From Mesorhizobium sp. (GTDB taxonomy: Bacteria; Pseudomonadota; Alphaproteobacteria; Rhizobiales; Rhizobiaceae): a stretch of DNA of 17,427 nt. The notes below the pieces were generated by a model. It did no database searches, had not been told where the DNA came from, and saw only the letters and a list, made by a program, of their open reading frames with translations. The stretch spans positions 1-17,427 of the forward strand of contig JAEKLU010000261.1 of NCBI GenBank assembly GCA_019509685.1, written 5' to 3'. Below are positions 6,523-14,445 of the stretch, piece after piece. The translations under genes and the position numbers were made by a program. Position 1 is the stretch's first letter. Every line of letters starts with the position of its first letter.

Positions 6523-7683
6523 ATGCGTTGGCGTGTCTCCTTCCCGATGGTTCTGACGGGCCTGGTTGTTCTGACGGGTTTTTTCGCCCATGCCGCGCTT
6601 GCCGCCGAGACCGTCCCCGTGCCGCAGCCCCGGCCGGATGCAAACGCGCCAGGCACGCCAGATGCGGTCCCACCGAATGCGGCCTCTCCAAGTGCGGGTT
6701 CGCCGGACATAAGCTCGCCCGATAAGGGAGCACCGAATCCGAACAGGTTCGGCGCCGACATACACACCGACAAGCCGATCGAAAATACATTGCCGCAGCC
6801 GGCGACCATGACGCCGCCATCGGTCGACGCCGTCAATCCCGATCGCTTCGGCGCCAAGCAGCCGGACGCAGCCTACGGCGCTTTCCAGCGCGGCCTCTAC
6901 AAGACCGCCTACAACCTCGCCATGCTGCGCGCCAAGAATGGCGATCCGGCGGCCGAGACACTGGTGGCCGAGATCCTGTCGCGCGGCCTCGGCGTGCCCC
7001 TCAACCCCGCGGAGGCGGCGAAATGGTATGGGCTCGCCGCCGAGCAGGGCGTGCCGGAGGCTCAGTTCCAATATGCGCTGACGCTGCTCGATGGCCGCTA
7101 TGTGAAGAAGGACGAAAAGGGCGCCTTTGCGCTGATGCAGGCTGCCGCCGAAGCAGGCAATCGCCTGGCGCAGTTCAACTTCGCGCAACTGCTCGTCGAG
7201 CAGGATCCGGGCGATGTCGGTCTTGGCAAGGCCGCGGTCTACTACGAGCGCGCGGCGGCCACCGGCCTTGCCGACGCGCAATATGCCATGGCGCAGCTCT
7301 ACGCCAATGGCGTCGGCGGCAAGCAGCGCGACGACGCCCAGGCGCGCATCCTTCTGGCGCAGGCCGCGAGGCAGAATTACGACACCGCCCAAATCGATCT
7401 CGCCGCCTGGATGATCGAAGGTCGCGGCGGGCCGCGTGACCTGAAGTCGGGGTTTGCCTGGATGAGGCGGGCGGCCGAGGGCGGCAATGTCGCGGCCCAG
7501 AACCGGCTCGCCAAGCTCTATATGGGCGGCATCGGTACCGATCCGGATTTGATCCTGGCCGGCGCCTGGTACATCGTCGCCCGCCGCGCCGGCCTCATCG
7601 ACCCGCAGATGGACGATTTCCTGCAAGGCCTCGACGACGAACAGACCAAGCAGGCGCTGCAGAAGGCAAACCGGCTGCGCTGA
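6523..7683 (+). CDS. Secreted Sel1-repeat (TPR-like) protein
   Basis: A 386-residue protein. Residues 1-27 form a signal peptide with likely cleavage in AALAAE. Residues 28-115 are a Pro/Ala-rich linker in which NPNRFGA and NPDRFGA occur about 40 residues apart. From about 120 onward there are six or so Sel1-type repeats (for example AAKWYGLAAEQGVPEAQFQY, AVYYERAAATGLADAQYAM, GFAWMRRAAEGGNVAAQNRL). Sel1 solenoids scaffold protein-protein contacts; alphaproteobacterial periplasmic members act in envelope and exopolysaccharide regulation. The partner here is unknown. ATG 6523 follows the ThiE-like stop by one base, and its stop is only 4 nt from the stop of the convergent oxidoreductase. Confidence 0.85.
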   Translation: MRWRVSFPMVLTGLVVLTGFFAHAALAAETVPVPQPRPDANAPGTPDAVPPNAASPSAGSPDISSPDKGAPNPNRFGADIHTDKPIENTLPQPATMTPPSVDAVNPDRFGAKQPDAAYGAFQRGLYKTAYNLAMLRAKNGDPAAETLVAEILSRGLGVPLNPAEAAKWYGLAAEQGVPEAQFQYALTLLDGRYVKKDEKGAFALMQAAAEAGNRLAQFNFAQLLVEQDPGDVGLGKAAVYYERAAATGLADAQYAMAQLYANGVGGKQRDDAQARILLAQAARQNYDTAQIDLAAWMIEGRGGPRDLKSGFAWMRRAAEGGNVAAQNRLAKLYMGGIGTDPDLILAGAWYIVARRAGLIDPQMDDFLQGLDDEQTKQALQKANRLR

Positions 7684-7687
7684 CCTT

Positions 7688-8704
7688 TCATCGCGTGTGG
7701 TCGAGCGCTACCTTGCCGAAGAGCGACCCGTGTTCGAGGTAGCGAAGCGCCTCCGCCACCGCCGTCCAGGGAAACACGCTGTCGATCACCGGCCTTATGC
7801 CGTTCACGGCGATCGCCCGGGTCATGGCCTCGAAGCTTTCGCGTGAGCCAACCGGGATGCCCCGCGCCGTCACCTGACGGCGGAAGATGTCGAGCGGATT
7901 GATCGACCCCTCGCTGCCGCCGAGATAACCGATGACGTTGATCTGCGCGCCGCGCGCCGCCGCCTTCAGCGACTGCGCGAAACTCTGCGGCCCACCGACC
8001 TCGATGATGTGGTCGGCGCCGCGTCCGCCTGTCAGCGCCAGCACGGTCTGGCCCCAGTCCGGATTGTCGCGATAGTTGACGCCGTCATGCGCGCCGAGCT
8101 CTTTGGCCCGCGCCAGTTTCTCGTCACTGCTTGAGGTGACGATGACATGCGCGCCGCCGGCTCTTGCGAACTGCACGGCAAACAGGGACACGCCTCCGGT
8201 ACCGAGGCTAAGCACCGTCTCGCCCGGCTTCAGCCGGCCTTCGGTGAACAGCGCATGCCAGGCCGTAACGCCCGCGCAGGCCAGCGTCGCCGCTTCAATG
8301 TCGCTGAGATTGTCCGGCGCAAGAACGGCGGCCTGCTCATCGAGCAGCGCAAATTCGCTGAGCATGCCGTCGATCGGGCCGCCGCGCTGGTAAGTCGCCT
8401 CGACCATGGCGAAGCTGCCGCCTGCCCAGCGCTGCCAGAACGTACCGCAGACACGGTCGCCGACCTTGAACCGGCTGACTTCGGCGCCGACAGCCGCCAC
8501 CTCGCCGACGCCGTCGGATAGCAGCACAAGGGGCAGGTCGAATTGGGTGTGGTAACTGCCGCGGGCGATTTCGACATCGCGATAGTTGAGCGCGCTCGCT
8601 TTCACCCTGATGAGGATTTCCTGGCGACCCGGCTCCGGCGTCGGCCGTTCGACCAGTTTGAGGTTCTCGATGCCGCCCGGGGCCTGCAATTCGATCGCTT
8701 TCAT
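7688..8704 (-). CDS. MDR-superfamily NAD(P)-dependent alcohol dehydrogenase / quinone oxidoreductase-like
   Basis: A 338-residue medium-chain dehydrogenase/reductase. The N-terminal GroES-like domain begins MKAIELQAPGGIENLKLVER and carries ASALNYRDVEIARG, where zinc alcohol dehydrogenases have their catalytic Cys; the zinc-ligand GHE motif is also absent, so it is probably zinc-independent. The cofactor domain shows LSLGTGGVSLFAVQFAR, then VTSSSDEKLARAKELGA. It probably reduces an aldehyde, ketone or enone using NAD(P)H. The start at 8702-8704 has AGGAG 7 nt upstream and fixes the N-terminus, although the frame remains open far upstream through the regulator gene. It is divergent from a LysR gene, which probably controls it. 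Confidence 0.85.
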   Translation of the reverse strand: MKAIELQAPGGIENLKLVERPTPEPGRQEILIRVKASALNYRDVEIARGSYHTQFDLPLVLLSDGVGEVAAVGAEVSRFKVGDRVCGTFWQRWAGGSFAMVEATYQRGGPIDGMLSEFALLDEQAAVLAPDNLSDIEAATLACAGVTAWHALFTEGRLKPGETVLSLGTGGVSLFAVQFARAGGAHVIVTSSSDEKLARAKELGAHDGVNYRDNPDWGQTVLALTGGRGADHIIEVGGPQSFAQSLKAAARGAQINVIGYLGGSEGSINPLDIFRRQVTARGIPVGSRESFEAMTRAIAVNGIRPVIDSVFPWTAVAEALRYLEHGSLFGKVALDHTR

Positions 8705-8769
8705 CGGGATCTCCTTCAACATTGGGTGCCGTCGGAAGAAATCGCTTGCTTCGACCTCATTTTCAAATT

Positions 8770-8791
8770 CATAATATTTAAAATCATTATG
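8770..8791. promoter_or_regulatory. Candidate LysR operator / divergent promoter
   Basis: CATAAT (8770-8775) and ATTATG (8786-8791) form an inverted repeat with a 10-nt AT-rich spacer, inside the 103-nt gap between the divergent oxidoreductase and LysR genes. The local AT content stands out strongly from its surroundings. LysR-type regulators typically bind such interrupted dyads between themselves and a divergent target. No binding data; assignment is by position and symmetry. Confidence 0.45.
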
Positions 8792-8807
8792 TCTGAGAGG
8801 CATATGA

Positions 8808-9665
8808 ATGCTTGAGGAGTTGCGAACGCTCGTTCTCTTCGCCGAGGAAGGCTCGATCCAGAAAGTGGCCCAACGTCTGCCGCTGACGCAGCCGGCGGTG
8901 ACCAGGCAGATGCAACGGCTGGAGGACATGCTCGGCACGACGCTGCTCGATCGCCGGCAGAAGCCGCCAAGGCTGACGGCGGCGGGATTGGAAGTGCTGG
9001 CGCGCGCCAAAGACATATTGGCGTCGGTGGAAGCGCTGAAATCCTTCGCCGTCGACGCAGAGCCGCAAGGCATGCTGCGTGTCGGCCTGGCGCACGGCTT
9101 GTCCGATGCGAGCGTTGCCGGCGCCGTCGCCGGCGCGGCCGCATCATTTCCAAAGGTGGCGCTGCGCCTCAAGACCGGTTGGAGCGCCGAGCTCATCGAG
9201 CAATTCGACCGTGGCCAGCTCGACATGGCGATCGTGCTGCGGGCGGCCGATCCCCGGAACCGGGGTGACCTGGTCGGCACGGAACGCCTTGGCGTCGTGG
9301 TACGGGCCGGCTGCAATCCTGCGAACACAGCTCTGGCCGGCATGCCTTGGGTGCTCAGCCCCGAGCCTTGCGACGCGCGCCAAAGGCTGCTGTCCGAGCT
9401 CGGCGGCGAGCGGCAGCGTCTCGTCGTGGCGGCGGAAATTCAGGATCCCGCAATGCAGATGGAATGGGTGCGCCGCGGACATGGCCTTGGCCTCGTGCCG
9501 CTGCGGCTCGCCGCGCGGGGACTTCCCGAAGACGTACAGCTCGTCCCGGCCGGGGAGCTCGACCTTTCCATGCAGGTCGTCGCCATGCGCTCCCCGCACC
9601 TCAACCGGCTGGCCAAAGTGGCGACCACCATTGCCGAGGCCGTAGGCCGAGCCATCGACACCTGA
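8808..9665 (+). CDS. LysR-family transcriptional regulator
   Basis: A 285-residue protein, a normal LysR length. The N-terminal winged helix-turn-helix reads [20 protein letters not shown] then [20 protein letters not shown] (about residues 8-47), the standard LysR DNA-binding signature, followed by a linker helix and a periplasmic-binding-protein-like effector domain from about residue 85. The ATG at 8808 has GAGAGG upstream. An overlapping ATG at 8804 in another frame stops after three codons. It most likely regulates the divergent oxidoreductase and itself; the ligand is unknown. Confidence 0.9.
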   Translation: MLEELRTLVLFAEEGSIQKVAQRLPLTQPAVTRQMQRLEDMLGTTLLDRRQKPPRLTAAGLEVLARAKDILASVEALKSFAVDAEPQGMLRVGLAHGLSDASVAGAVAGAAASFPKVALRLKTGWSAELIEQFDRGQLDMAIVLRAADPRNRGDLVGTERLGVVVRAGCNPANTALAGMPWVLSPEPCDARQRLLSELGGERQRLVVAAEIQDPAMQMEWVRRGHGLGLVPLRLAARGLPEDVQLVPAGELDLSMQVVAMRSPHLNRLAKVATTIAEAVGRAIDT

Positions 9666-9807
9666 CCCGGCTCCTGGCGGAGGTGCCTATCGGCGCTCCT
9701 TGCCGCCGGCTCGGGGCGGCCGTCCCTTGCCACTTAGGGCGATTTGTGGTCTTGGAGGCGCCGATGCGCGGCCTGCGCCAGAAAAATCTCATTCGGATCA
9801 GTTCAAC

Positions 9808-10374
9808 ATGGCCAAGATCAATGGCAATGAAATCCGTCCCGGCTATGTCATCGAGCACGATGGCGGGCTGTGGGTGGCGGTCAAGACCAACACCGTCAAG
9901 CCCGGCAAGGGCGGCGCCTACAACCAGGTCGAGCTGAAGAACCTGATCAACGGCACCAAGCTCAACGAGCGCTTCCGCTCGGCCGAAACCGTCGAGCAGA
10001 TAAGGCTCGACCTGAAGGATTTCTCCTTCCTCTACGAGCAGGACGACGCACTGGTGTTCATGGACACCCAAAGCTACGAGCAGCTCGAACTGGCCAAGGA
10101 GTTTGTCGGTGAGCGCTCCGCCTTCCTGCAGGACGGCATGATGGTGACGGTCCAGCTTTACGAGGAGCGCCCGATCGGCATTTCGCTGCCCGACTATGTG
10201 ACGCTGACGATCACCGAGGCCGATCCGGTCGTGAAAGGCCAGACGGCGGCCTCGTCCTACAAGCCGGCGGTGCTGGAAAACGGTATCCGCGTCCTGGTGC
10301 CGCCCTTCATCGGCGCCGGTGAGCGCATCATCGTCGACACCAACGAAATCACCTACGTGCGCCGCGCCGACTAA
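9808..10374 (+). CDS. efp: Elongation factor P
   Basis: A 188-residue protein with the three EF-P domains. The N-terminal KOW-like domain reads [20 protein letters not shown] and carries the modification loop KPGKGGAY with Lys34, the residue that is beta-lysylated by EpmA in gammaproteobacteria. The C-terminal OB domain ends [18 protein letters not shown], a strong EF-P signature. EF-P enters the ribosomal E site and relieves stalling at polyproline. The proline-rich linker of the nearby Sel1 protein is a conceivable client. No epmA or epmB homologue lies in the window. The open frame extends upstream to 9700 but the family start is clearly 9808; the ribosome site is weak. Confidence 0.97.
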   Translation: MAKINGNEIRPGYVIEHDGGLWVAVKTNTVKPGKGGAYNQVELKNLINGTKLNERFRSAETVEQIRLDLKDFSFLYEQDDALVFMDTQSYEQLELAKEFVGERSAFLQDGMMVTVQLYEERPIGISLPDYVTLTITEADPVVKGQTAASSYKPAVLENGIRVLVPPFIGAGERIIVDTNEITYVRRAD

Positions 10375-10421
10375 AAGCGTGATCCCGAAAAGTTGCAGAC
10401 TTTTCGGAAAAGATCATGCTT
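10375..10421. repeat. Short palindromic repeat, copy 2
   Basis: Outer arms AAGCGTGATC and GATCATGCTT pair with one G-T, inner arms CCGAAAAGT (10385-10393) and ACTTTTCGG (10399-10407) pair perfectly around the loop TGCAG. It begins at the last base of the EF-P stop codon and ends 37 nt before the phosphatase start, so it separates the two genes as a strong hairpin. It belongs to the same family as 5724, 12111 and 16700. Confidence 0.75.
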
Positions 10422-10458
10422 CAAGGCAAGGTTAGAAGGCCAAAAGCAGGAAGAAAAA

Positions 10459-11259
10459 ATGGCGCGTTCCGCTCTCCTCAACGTCATGGTCCAGGCCGCG
10501 ATGAAGGCCGGCCGTTCGCTGTCGCGCGACTTCGGCGAGGTGCAGAACCTGCAGGTCTCGATGAAAGGCCCGGGCGATTATGTCAGCCAGGCCGACCGCA
10601 AGGCCGAAGAGATCGTCTTCACCGAGCTTTCCAAGGCGCGGCCGGGCTATGCCTTCCTGATGGAAGAGCGCGGCGCCGTCGAAGGCGAGGACGCCCAGCA
10701 CCGCTGGATTGTCGATCCGCTCGACGGCACCACCAACTTCCTGCACGGCATCCCGATCTTCTCGGTCTCGATCGCGCTCGAGCGCCAGGGCCAGATCGTC
10801 GCCGGCGTCATCTACAATCCGGCGATGGACGAGCTCTATACGGCCGAGCGTGGCGGCGGCGCCTTCATGAACGACCGCCGGCTGCGCGTTGCCGGCCGCA
10901 GCAAGCTCACCGACACCGTGATCGGTTGCGGCGTGCCGCATCTCGGGCGCGGCCAGCACGGTAATTTCCTGATCGAGTTGCGCAATGTCATGGCGGAAGT
11001 CTCGGGCGTGCGCCGCCTCGGCTCCGCCGCGCTCGACCTGGCCTATGTCGCCGCCGGCCGCATGGACGGCTTCTGGGAGGTTGGCCTTTCGTCCTGGGAC
11101 ATCGCCGCCGGCATCCTCCTGGTGCGCGAGGCGGGCGGCTTCGTTTCCGACATGGAGGGCGGGCAAGGCATGCTCGACAATGGCGAGGTCGTGGCCGGCA
11201 ACGAAGTCATCCAGCGCGCGCTTCTCAAGACCATCAAGAAGCCGCTGCCGCCTCGCTGA
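10459..11259 (+). CDS. suhB: Inositol monophosphatase family protein (SuhB-like)
   Basis: A 266-residue Mg-dependent, Li-sensitive phosphatase family protein. The metal site is intact: E70 in LMEERGA, D86 and D89 in WIVDPLDGTTNFLHG (83-97), and D214 in SSWDIAAGIL. Family members hydrolyse inositol 1-phosphate or related sugar phosphates; in E. coli SuhB also joins ribosomal RNA antitermination complexes. Which role applies here cannot be decided. The start at 10459 has AGGAAG upstream and gives the usual N-terminus MARSALLNVMVQAAMKAGRS. It follows EF-P in the same direction across a palindromic repeat, and is followed by a G/C-rich hairpin. Confidence 0.93.
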   Translation: MARSALLNVMVQAAMKAGRSLSRDFGEVQNLQVSMKGPGDYVSQADRKAEEIVFTELSKARPGYAFLMEERGAVEGEDAQHRWIVDPLDGTTNFLHGIPIFSVSIALERQGQIVAGVIYNPAMDELYTAERGGGAFMNDRRLRVAGRSKLTDTVIGCGVPHLGRGQHGNFLIELRNVMAEVSGVRRLGSAALDLAYVAAGRMDGFWEVGLSSWDIAAGILLVREAGGFVSDMEGGQGMLDNGEVVAGNEVIQRALLKTIKKPLPPR

Positions 11260-11299
11260 CAGGCATCGCGCGCGGAAAGGTCCTGGCGCAACCAAAGTG

Positions 11300-11342
11300 C
11301 TGCGGCATCCTTTGCGCGTCGAAAGGACGCGCGGCGCCGCAG
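11300..11342. other. G/C-rich hairpin downstream of the SuhB-like gene
   Basis: Outer CTGCGGC (11300-11306) pairs with GCCGCAG (11336-11342); inner GCGCGTC (11314-11320) pairs with GACGCGC (11326-11332) around GAAAG. It sits 41 nt after the stop and 73 nt before the next start. No T-tract follows, so it is not a standard intrinsic terminator; mRNA 3' protection or a structured leader are alternatives. Confidence 0.5.
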
Positions 11343-11414
11343 TCGCAAAACCGCAACCGAATCTTGAAATACTGACCCGCAAAGGCCCAGATTAGGGGCA
11401 ATGCAGGACTGTTC

Positions 11415-12107
11415 ATGAATAGCGCGCGGCCAGAAACCCGGATCGAAATCCCCTTCGTGGGGCGTTGGCACTATTCGCGCGCCGAGATGATCGCCGACGG
11501 CATCGTTCACGCCGTCGGCATCGTGCTGGCAATCGCCGCCGGCTCGGCCTTCCTGGCGCTGGCCGCCTTCCATGCCGGTCCCGGCGAATATGTCGCCGCG
11601 GTCTTTTATGTGGTTTCGCTGCTCACCGTGCTGTCGGTGTCGCTGACCTACAATCTGTGGCCGGTGTCGTGGCCGGCGAAATGGATCCTGCGCCGCTTCG
11701 ACCATGCCGCGATCTATCTGTTGATCGCCGCCACCTATACGCCCTTCCTCGCTCAGCTCCACAACTCAGCGCTGGCCGTGCCGATGATCGTCGTCGTGTG
11801 GACGGCTGCGGCAATGGGCATCGCCATCAAGATGTTCCTGCCCGGCCGTTACGACCGGCTGGCCATCGTCTTTTACCTCGCCATCGGCTGGAGCGGCGTC
11901 GTGCTCGCCGGACCGCTGGTCGAGACGCTGCCGACGACCTCGGTCGCGCTGCTCGCTGCCGGCGGCATCGTCTATTCCTGCGGCGTCATCTTTTTCGCCT
12001 GGAAGGGCCTGCGCTTCCACAACGCCGTCTGGCATGGCTTCGTCGTGACCGGCGCAGGCCTGCATCTGGCCGCCATGGTCGACTGCCTGGTCGTCAACCG
12101 GTTCTGA
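11415..12107 (+). CDS. Hemolysin III / TrhA family membrane protein (PAQR-like)
   Basis: A 230-residue protein with seven predicted membrane spans. Family marks are ADGIVHAVGIVLAIAAG near the N-terminus, RRFDHAAIYLLIAATYTPF in the middle and a final WHGFVVTGAGLHLAAM, supplying the conserved Asp and His residues that in PAQR proteins bind a metal in the membrane. The name comes from Bacillus hemolysin III; other bacterial members are linked to membrane energetics and lipid homeostasis rather than toxicity, and I would not read it as a toxin. CAGGAC precedes the ATG. A palindromic repeat begins 4 nt after the stop. Confidence 0.9.
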   Translation: MNSARPETRIEIPFVGRWHYSRAEMIADGIVHAVGIVLAIAAGSAFLALAAFHAGPGEYVAAVFYVVSLLTVLSVSLTYNLWPVSWPAKWILRRFDHAAIYLLIAATYTPFLAQLHNSALAVPMIVVVWTAAAMGIAIKMFLPGRYDRLAIVFYLAIGWSGVVLAGPLVETLPTTSVALLAAGGIVYSCGVIFFAWKGLRFHNAVWHGFVVTGAGLHLAAMVDCLVVNRF

Positions 12108-12110
12108 AGA

Positions 12111-12154
12111 GCAATTCCAGGAAAAGTGTGTAGCGGTTTTCCGTTCGGAATTGC
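12111..12154. repeat. Short palindromic repeat, copy 3
   Basis: Outer arms GCAATTCC and GGAATTGC pair perfectly; inner GGAAAA (12120-12125) pairs with TTTTCC (12137-12142) around GTGTGTAGCGG. The copy at 16700-16736 is the same type in the opposite orientation. It starts 4 nt after the hemolysin-III stop and may also supply -35-like sequence to the next promoter. Confidence 0.75.
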
Positions 12155-12174
12155 GCCAAACCAAGAGGCTCCGG

Positions 12175-12180
12175 CTATAT
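12175..12180 (+). promoter_or_regulatory. Possible -10 element of the MotA-like/OmpA-like operon
   Basis: CTATAT matches the rhizobial housekeeping -10 consensus. An ATTGCG-like -35 lies about 19 nt upstream, formed by the right arm of the palindromic repeat, but the spacing is long and the match poor. It is 82 nt before the MotA-like start. Weak call based on the -10 only. Confidence 0.3.
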
Positions 12181-12261
12181 TGCCAAGCGCCATTCATTTT
12201 GGTCACAATTCCGTTTAGAGTCGCGACAAATCGCGGCGGCGGCATCGGAAACGGGGCACGG

Positions 12262-13278
12262 ATGGCTTTTCTCAGATCCTTCAGGCGGTCGGACGTCCTG
12301 GTTTACGATCCGCACAAGCTGTCGAGCCCGCAGGTCTTCCTGCTCACCATGGTGATCTTCCTGATCATCGTCGCTTTCATCGCCGCCATCCTCACCCGCC
12401 AGATTACCACCGCCTTCTCCTCTAATCCGGGCCTCAACGGCTTGATCGTCGGTGTGCTGGTGATCGGCATCCTGCTCGCCTTCGTCCAGGTCGGGCGGCT
12501 GTTTCGTGAGGTTCGCTGGGTCAATTCCTTCCGCGCCGGTTCTGAAACCACCGAGCCGGTGCTGCTGGCGCCGATGAAGGCGATGATCGGCCGCTCGTCC
12601 TCGGTGGCGTTCTCGACCTCGTCGATGCGCACGATGCTCGATTCCATCGCCACCCGCCTCGACGAAAGCCGCGACACCTCGCGCTATCTCGTCGGCCTGC
12701 TGGTGTTCCTCGGCCTGCTCGGGACCTTCTGGGGCCTCTTGAACACCATTGCCTCGATCCGCGAGACGATCGAGGCGCTCGACCCCGGCACGGGCGACGC
12801 CGCCGCCGTGCTCGATGCGTTGAAGCAGGGCCTGTCGGCGCCGCTCGCCGGCATGGGCACCGCTTTCTCGTCCTCGCTGTTCGGCCTTTCCGGCTCGCTG
12901 GTGCTCGGCTTCCTCGACCTGCAGGCCGGCCGCGCCCAGACCCGCTTCTACACCGAGCTGGAGAACTGGCTGTCGTCGGTCACCGATCTTTCGTCCGACA
13001 TCGCCGTTGCCGACACCTCGAAGGCCGAGTCGTCCGAGGACATCCGCCTGCTGTCCGAGCGGCTGCGCAGCCTGCAGGAGAATGGCGGCGGCTCCAATCC
13101 GCGCGTCGCCACCGCCATGGCCAATCTGGCCGACGGCATATCGGGGCTGGTCAAGAACATGCGCTCCGAGCAGCAGATCATGCGCGACTGGGTCGAAGCC
13201 CAGTCGGACGAGCAGAAGGCCATGCGCAACACGCTGGAAAAGATCGCCGACGCTTTGAAGAAGCAAGGGGTACACTGA
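12262..13278 (+). CDS. MotA/TolQ/ExbB-family proton channel-like protein
   Basis: A 338-residue protein with four membrane spans (about 24-45, 59-79, 142-165, 196-219). The last two carry the family motifs LGLLGTFWGLL (150-160) and LAGMGTAFSSSLFGL (195-209), which line the ion path in MotA, ExbB and TolQ. Residues 220-338 form a long helical cytoplasmic tail, longer than in ExbB. It probably assembles as a pentamer around a dimer of the protein encoded next, using the proton gradient to drive movement or force on the cell wall. The ATG at 12262 follows ACGGGGC. No flagellar or Tol-Pal genes are nearby, so it is not the flagellar stator by context. Confidence 0.8.
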   Translation: MAFLRSFRRSDVLVYDPHKLSSPQVFLLTMVIFLIIVAFIAAILTRQITTAFSSNPGLNGLIVGVLVIGILLAFVQVGRLFREVRWVNSFRAGSETTEPVLLAPMKAMIGRSSSVAFSTSSMRTMLDSIATRLDESRDTSRYLVGLLVFLGLLGTFWGLLNTIASIRETIEALDPGTGDAAAVLDALKQGLSAPLAGMGTAFSSSLFGLSGSLVLGFLDLQAGRAQTRFYTELENWLSSVTDLSSDIAVADTSKAESSEDIRLLSERLRSLQENGGGSNPRVATAMANLADGISGLVKNMRSEQQIMRDWVEAQSDEQKAMRNTLEKIADALKKQGVH

Positions 13279-13279
13279 G

Positions 13280-14311
13280 GTGGCGCTGGCGCGTGGGCGG
13301 CGCACCGACCGCCGCATCGACTATTGGCCTGGCTTCGTCGACGCGCTGTCGACGCTGCTTCTGGCCATCATGTTCCTGCTCACCGTTTTCGTGCTGGCGC
13401 AGTTCCTGCTTGGCCGTGAGCTGTCCGGCAAGGACACCGTGCTCAACCGCCTGAACTCGCAGATCAACGAACTGACCCAGCTGCTGGCGCTGGAACGCTC
13501 GAACAGCCAGGACAAAGAGGATTCGCTCGCCAATCTGCAGGCCTCGCTGTCAGCGGCGGAAGCCGAAAAGAGCCGCCTCGAACAATTGCTGGCGCAAGGC
13601 GCCGGCGCCGGCGACGCGGCCGCCAAACGGGCCGACGAACTTTCCGGCGAACTCGGCAACCAGCGCCAGATCAGCCAGCAGGCGTTGAGCCAGGTCGAGA
13701 TCCTCAACCAGCAGATCGCGGCCTTGCGCAAGCAGATCGGCGCGCTCGAGGACGCGCTCAATGTCTCGGAGACGCGCGACCGCGACTCCAACACCAAGAT
13801 CGCCGATCTCGGCCGCCGCCTGAACGTTGCGCTGGCGCAGCGCGTGCAGGAGCTCAACCGCTACCGCTCCGATTTCTTCGGCCGGCTGCGCGAGATCCTC
13901 GCCGACCGCGAGAACATCCGCATCGTCGGCGACCGCTTCGTCTTCCAGTCGGAGGTGCTGTTTCCGACCGGCTCCGAAGTGATCAACGATGCCGGCAAGG
14001 TCGAGATGAAGAAGCTCGCCGACGCCATCATCGAATTGCAGAAGGAAATCCCGCCGGAGATCAACTGGGTGTTGCGCGTCGACGGCCACACCGACAACAA
14101 GCCGCTCTCCGGCACCGGCCGCTACCGCGACAATTGGGAATTGTCGACCGCGCGTTCGACCTCGGTGGTGAAGTTCCTGATCGAGAACGGCGTGCCGGCC
14201 AACCGTCTCGTCGCCGCCGGCTTCGGCGAGTTCCAGCCGCTCGATCCGGCCGACACCGACGAGGCACGCAGCAAGAACCGCCGTATTGAACTGAAGCTCA
14301 CCGAACGCTGA
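13280..14311 (+). CDS. MotB-like OmpA-domain peptidoglycan-binding protein
   Basis: A 343-residue protein. One N-terminal membrane span, FVDALSTLLLAIMFLLTVFV (19-38), has D21 at its mouth, where MotB, ExbD and TolR keep the proton-accepting Asp. Residues about 46-200 are a Gln/Glu/Leu-rich coiled coil, far longer than in MotB. The OmpA domain (about 215-343) shows VDGHTDNKPLSG (268-279), NWELSTARSTSVVKFL, RLVAAGFGEFQPL and RSKNRRIEL, the peptidoglycan-binding signature. The start is GTG, 1 nt after the MotA-like stop, with AAGGGG upstream, so the two are translationally coupled and probably form one motor complex. The coiled coil would span the periplasm. The biological output is unknown. Confidence 0.82.
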   Translation: MALARGRRTDRRIDYWPGFVDALSTLLLAIMFLLTVFVLAQFLLGRELSGKDTVLNRLNSQINELTQLLALERSNSQDKEDSLANLQASLSAAEAEKSRLEQLLAQGAGAGDAAAKRADELSGELGNQRQISQQALSQVEILNQQIAALRKQIGALEDALNVSETRDRDSNTKIADLGRRLNVALAQRVQELNRYRSDFFGRLREILADRENIRIVGDRFVFQSEVLFPTGSEVINDAGKVEMKKLADAIIELQKEIPPEINWVLRVDGHTDNKPLSGTGRYRDNWELSTARSTSVVKFLIENGVPANRLVAAGFGEFQPLDPADTDEARSKNRRIELKLTER

Positions 14312-14445
14312 TCTTGCGCCGGCCAACAGCCGGAACCCCCGCTTCTTGGTCCTGAACGGCACGTTGCTGCGATTAGGCAAATTTAGAGGCTTTCCCTGCA
14401 TTTTGAACGTTTGCGGAGACCCGAAGCTTTGAACCGTGCCGTAAG

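Noticed and set aside
6358..7626. Long minus-strand open frame opposite the Sel1 gene
   Set aside because: Arg/Gly/His-rich translation without domains; the plus-strand Sel1 protein has signal peptide and clear repeats.
8705..9343. N-terminal extension of the oxidoreductase frame through the LysR gene
   Set aside because: The extension is Ser/Arg/Pro-rich shadow of the regulator; AGGAG before 8704 and the family N-terminus fix the true start.
12175..13317. Long minus-strand open frame opposite the MotA-like gene, and a similar one at 13550-14401
   Set aside because: Both are shadows of real membrane and OmpA-domain genes, with low-complexity translations.
14319..14333. CCGGC-CAACA-GCCGG hairpin after the OmpA-like gene as terminator
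   Set aside because: Only five pairs and no T-tract; too weak to call.
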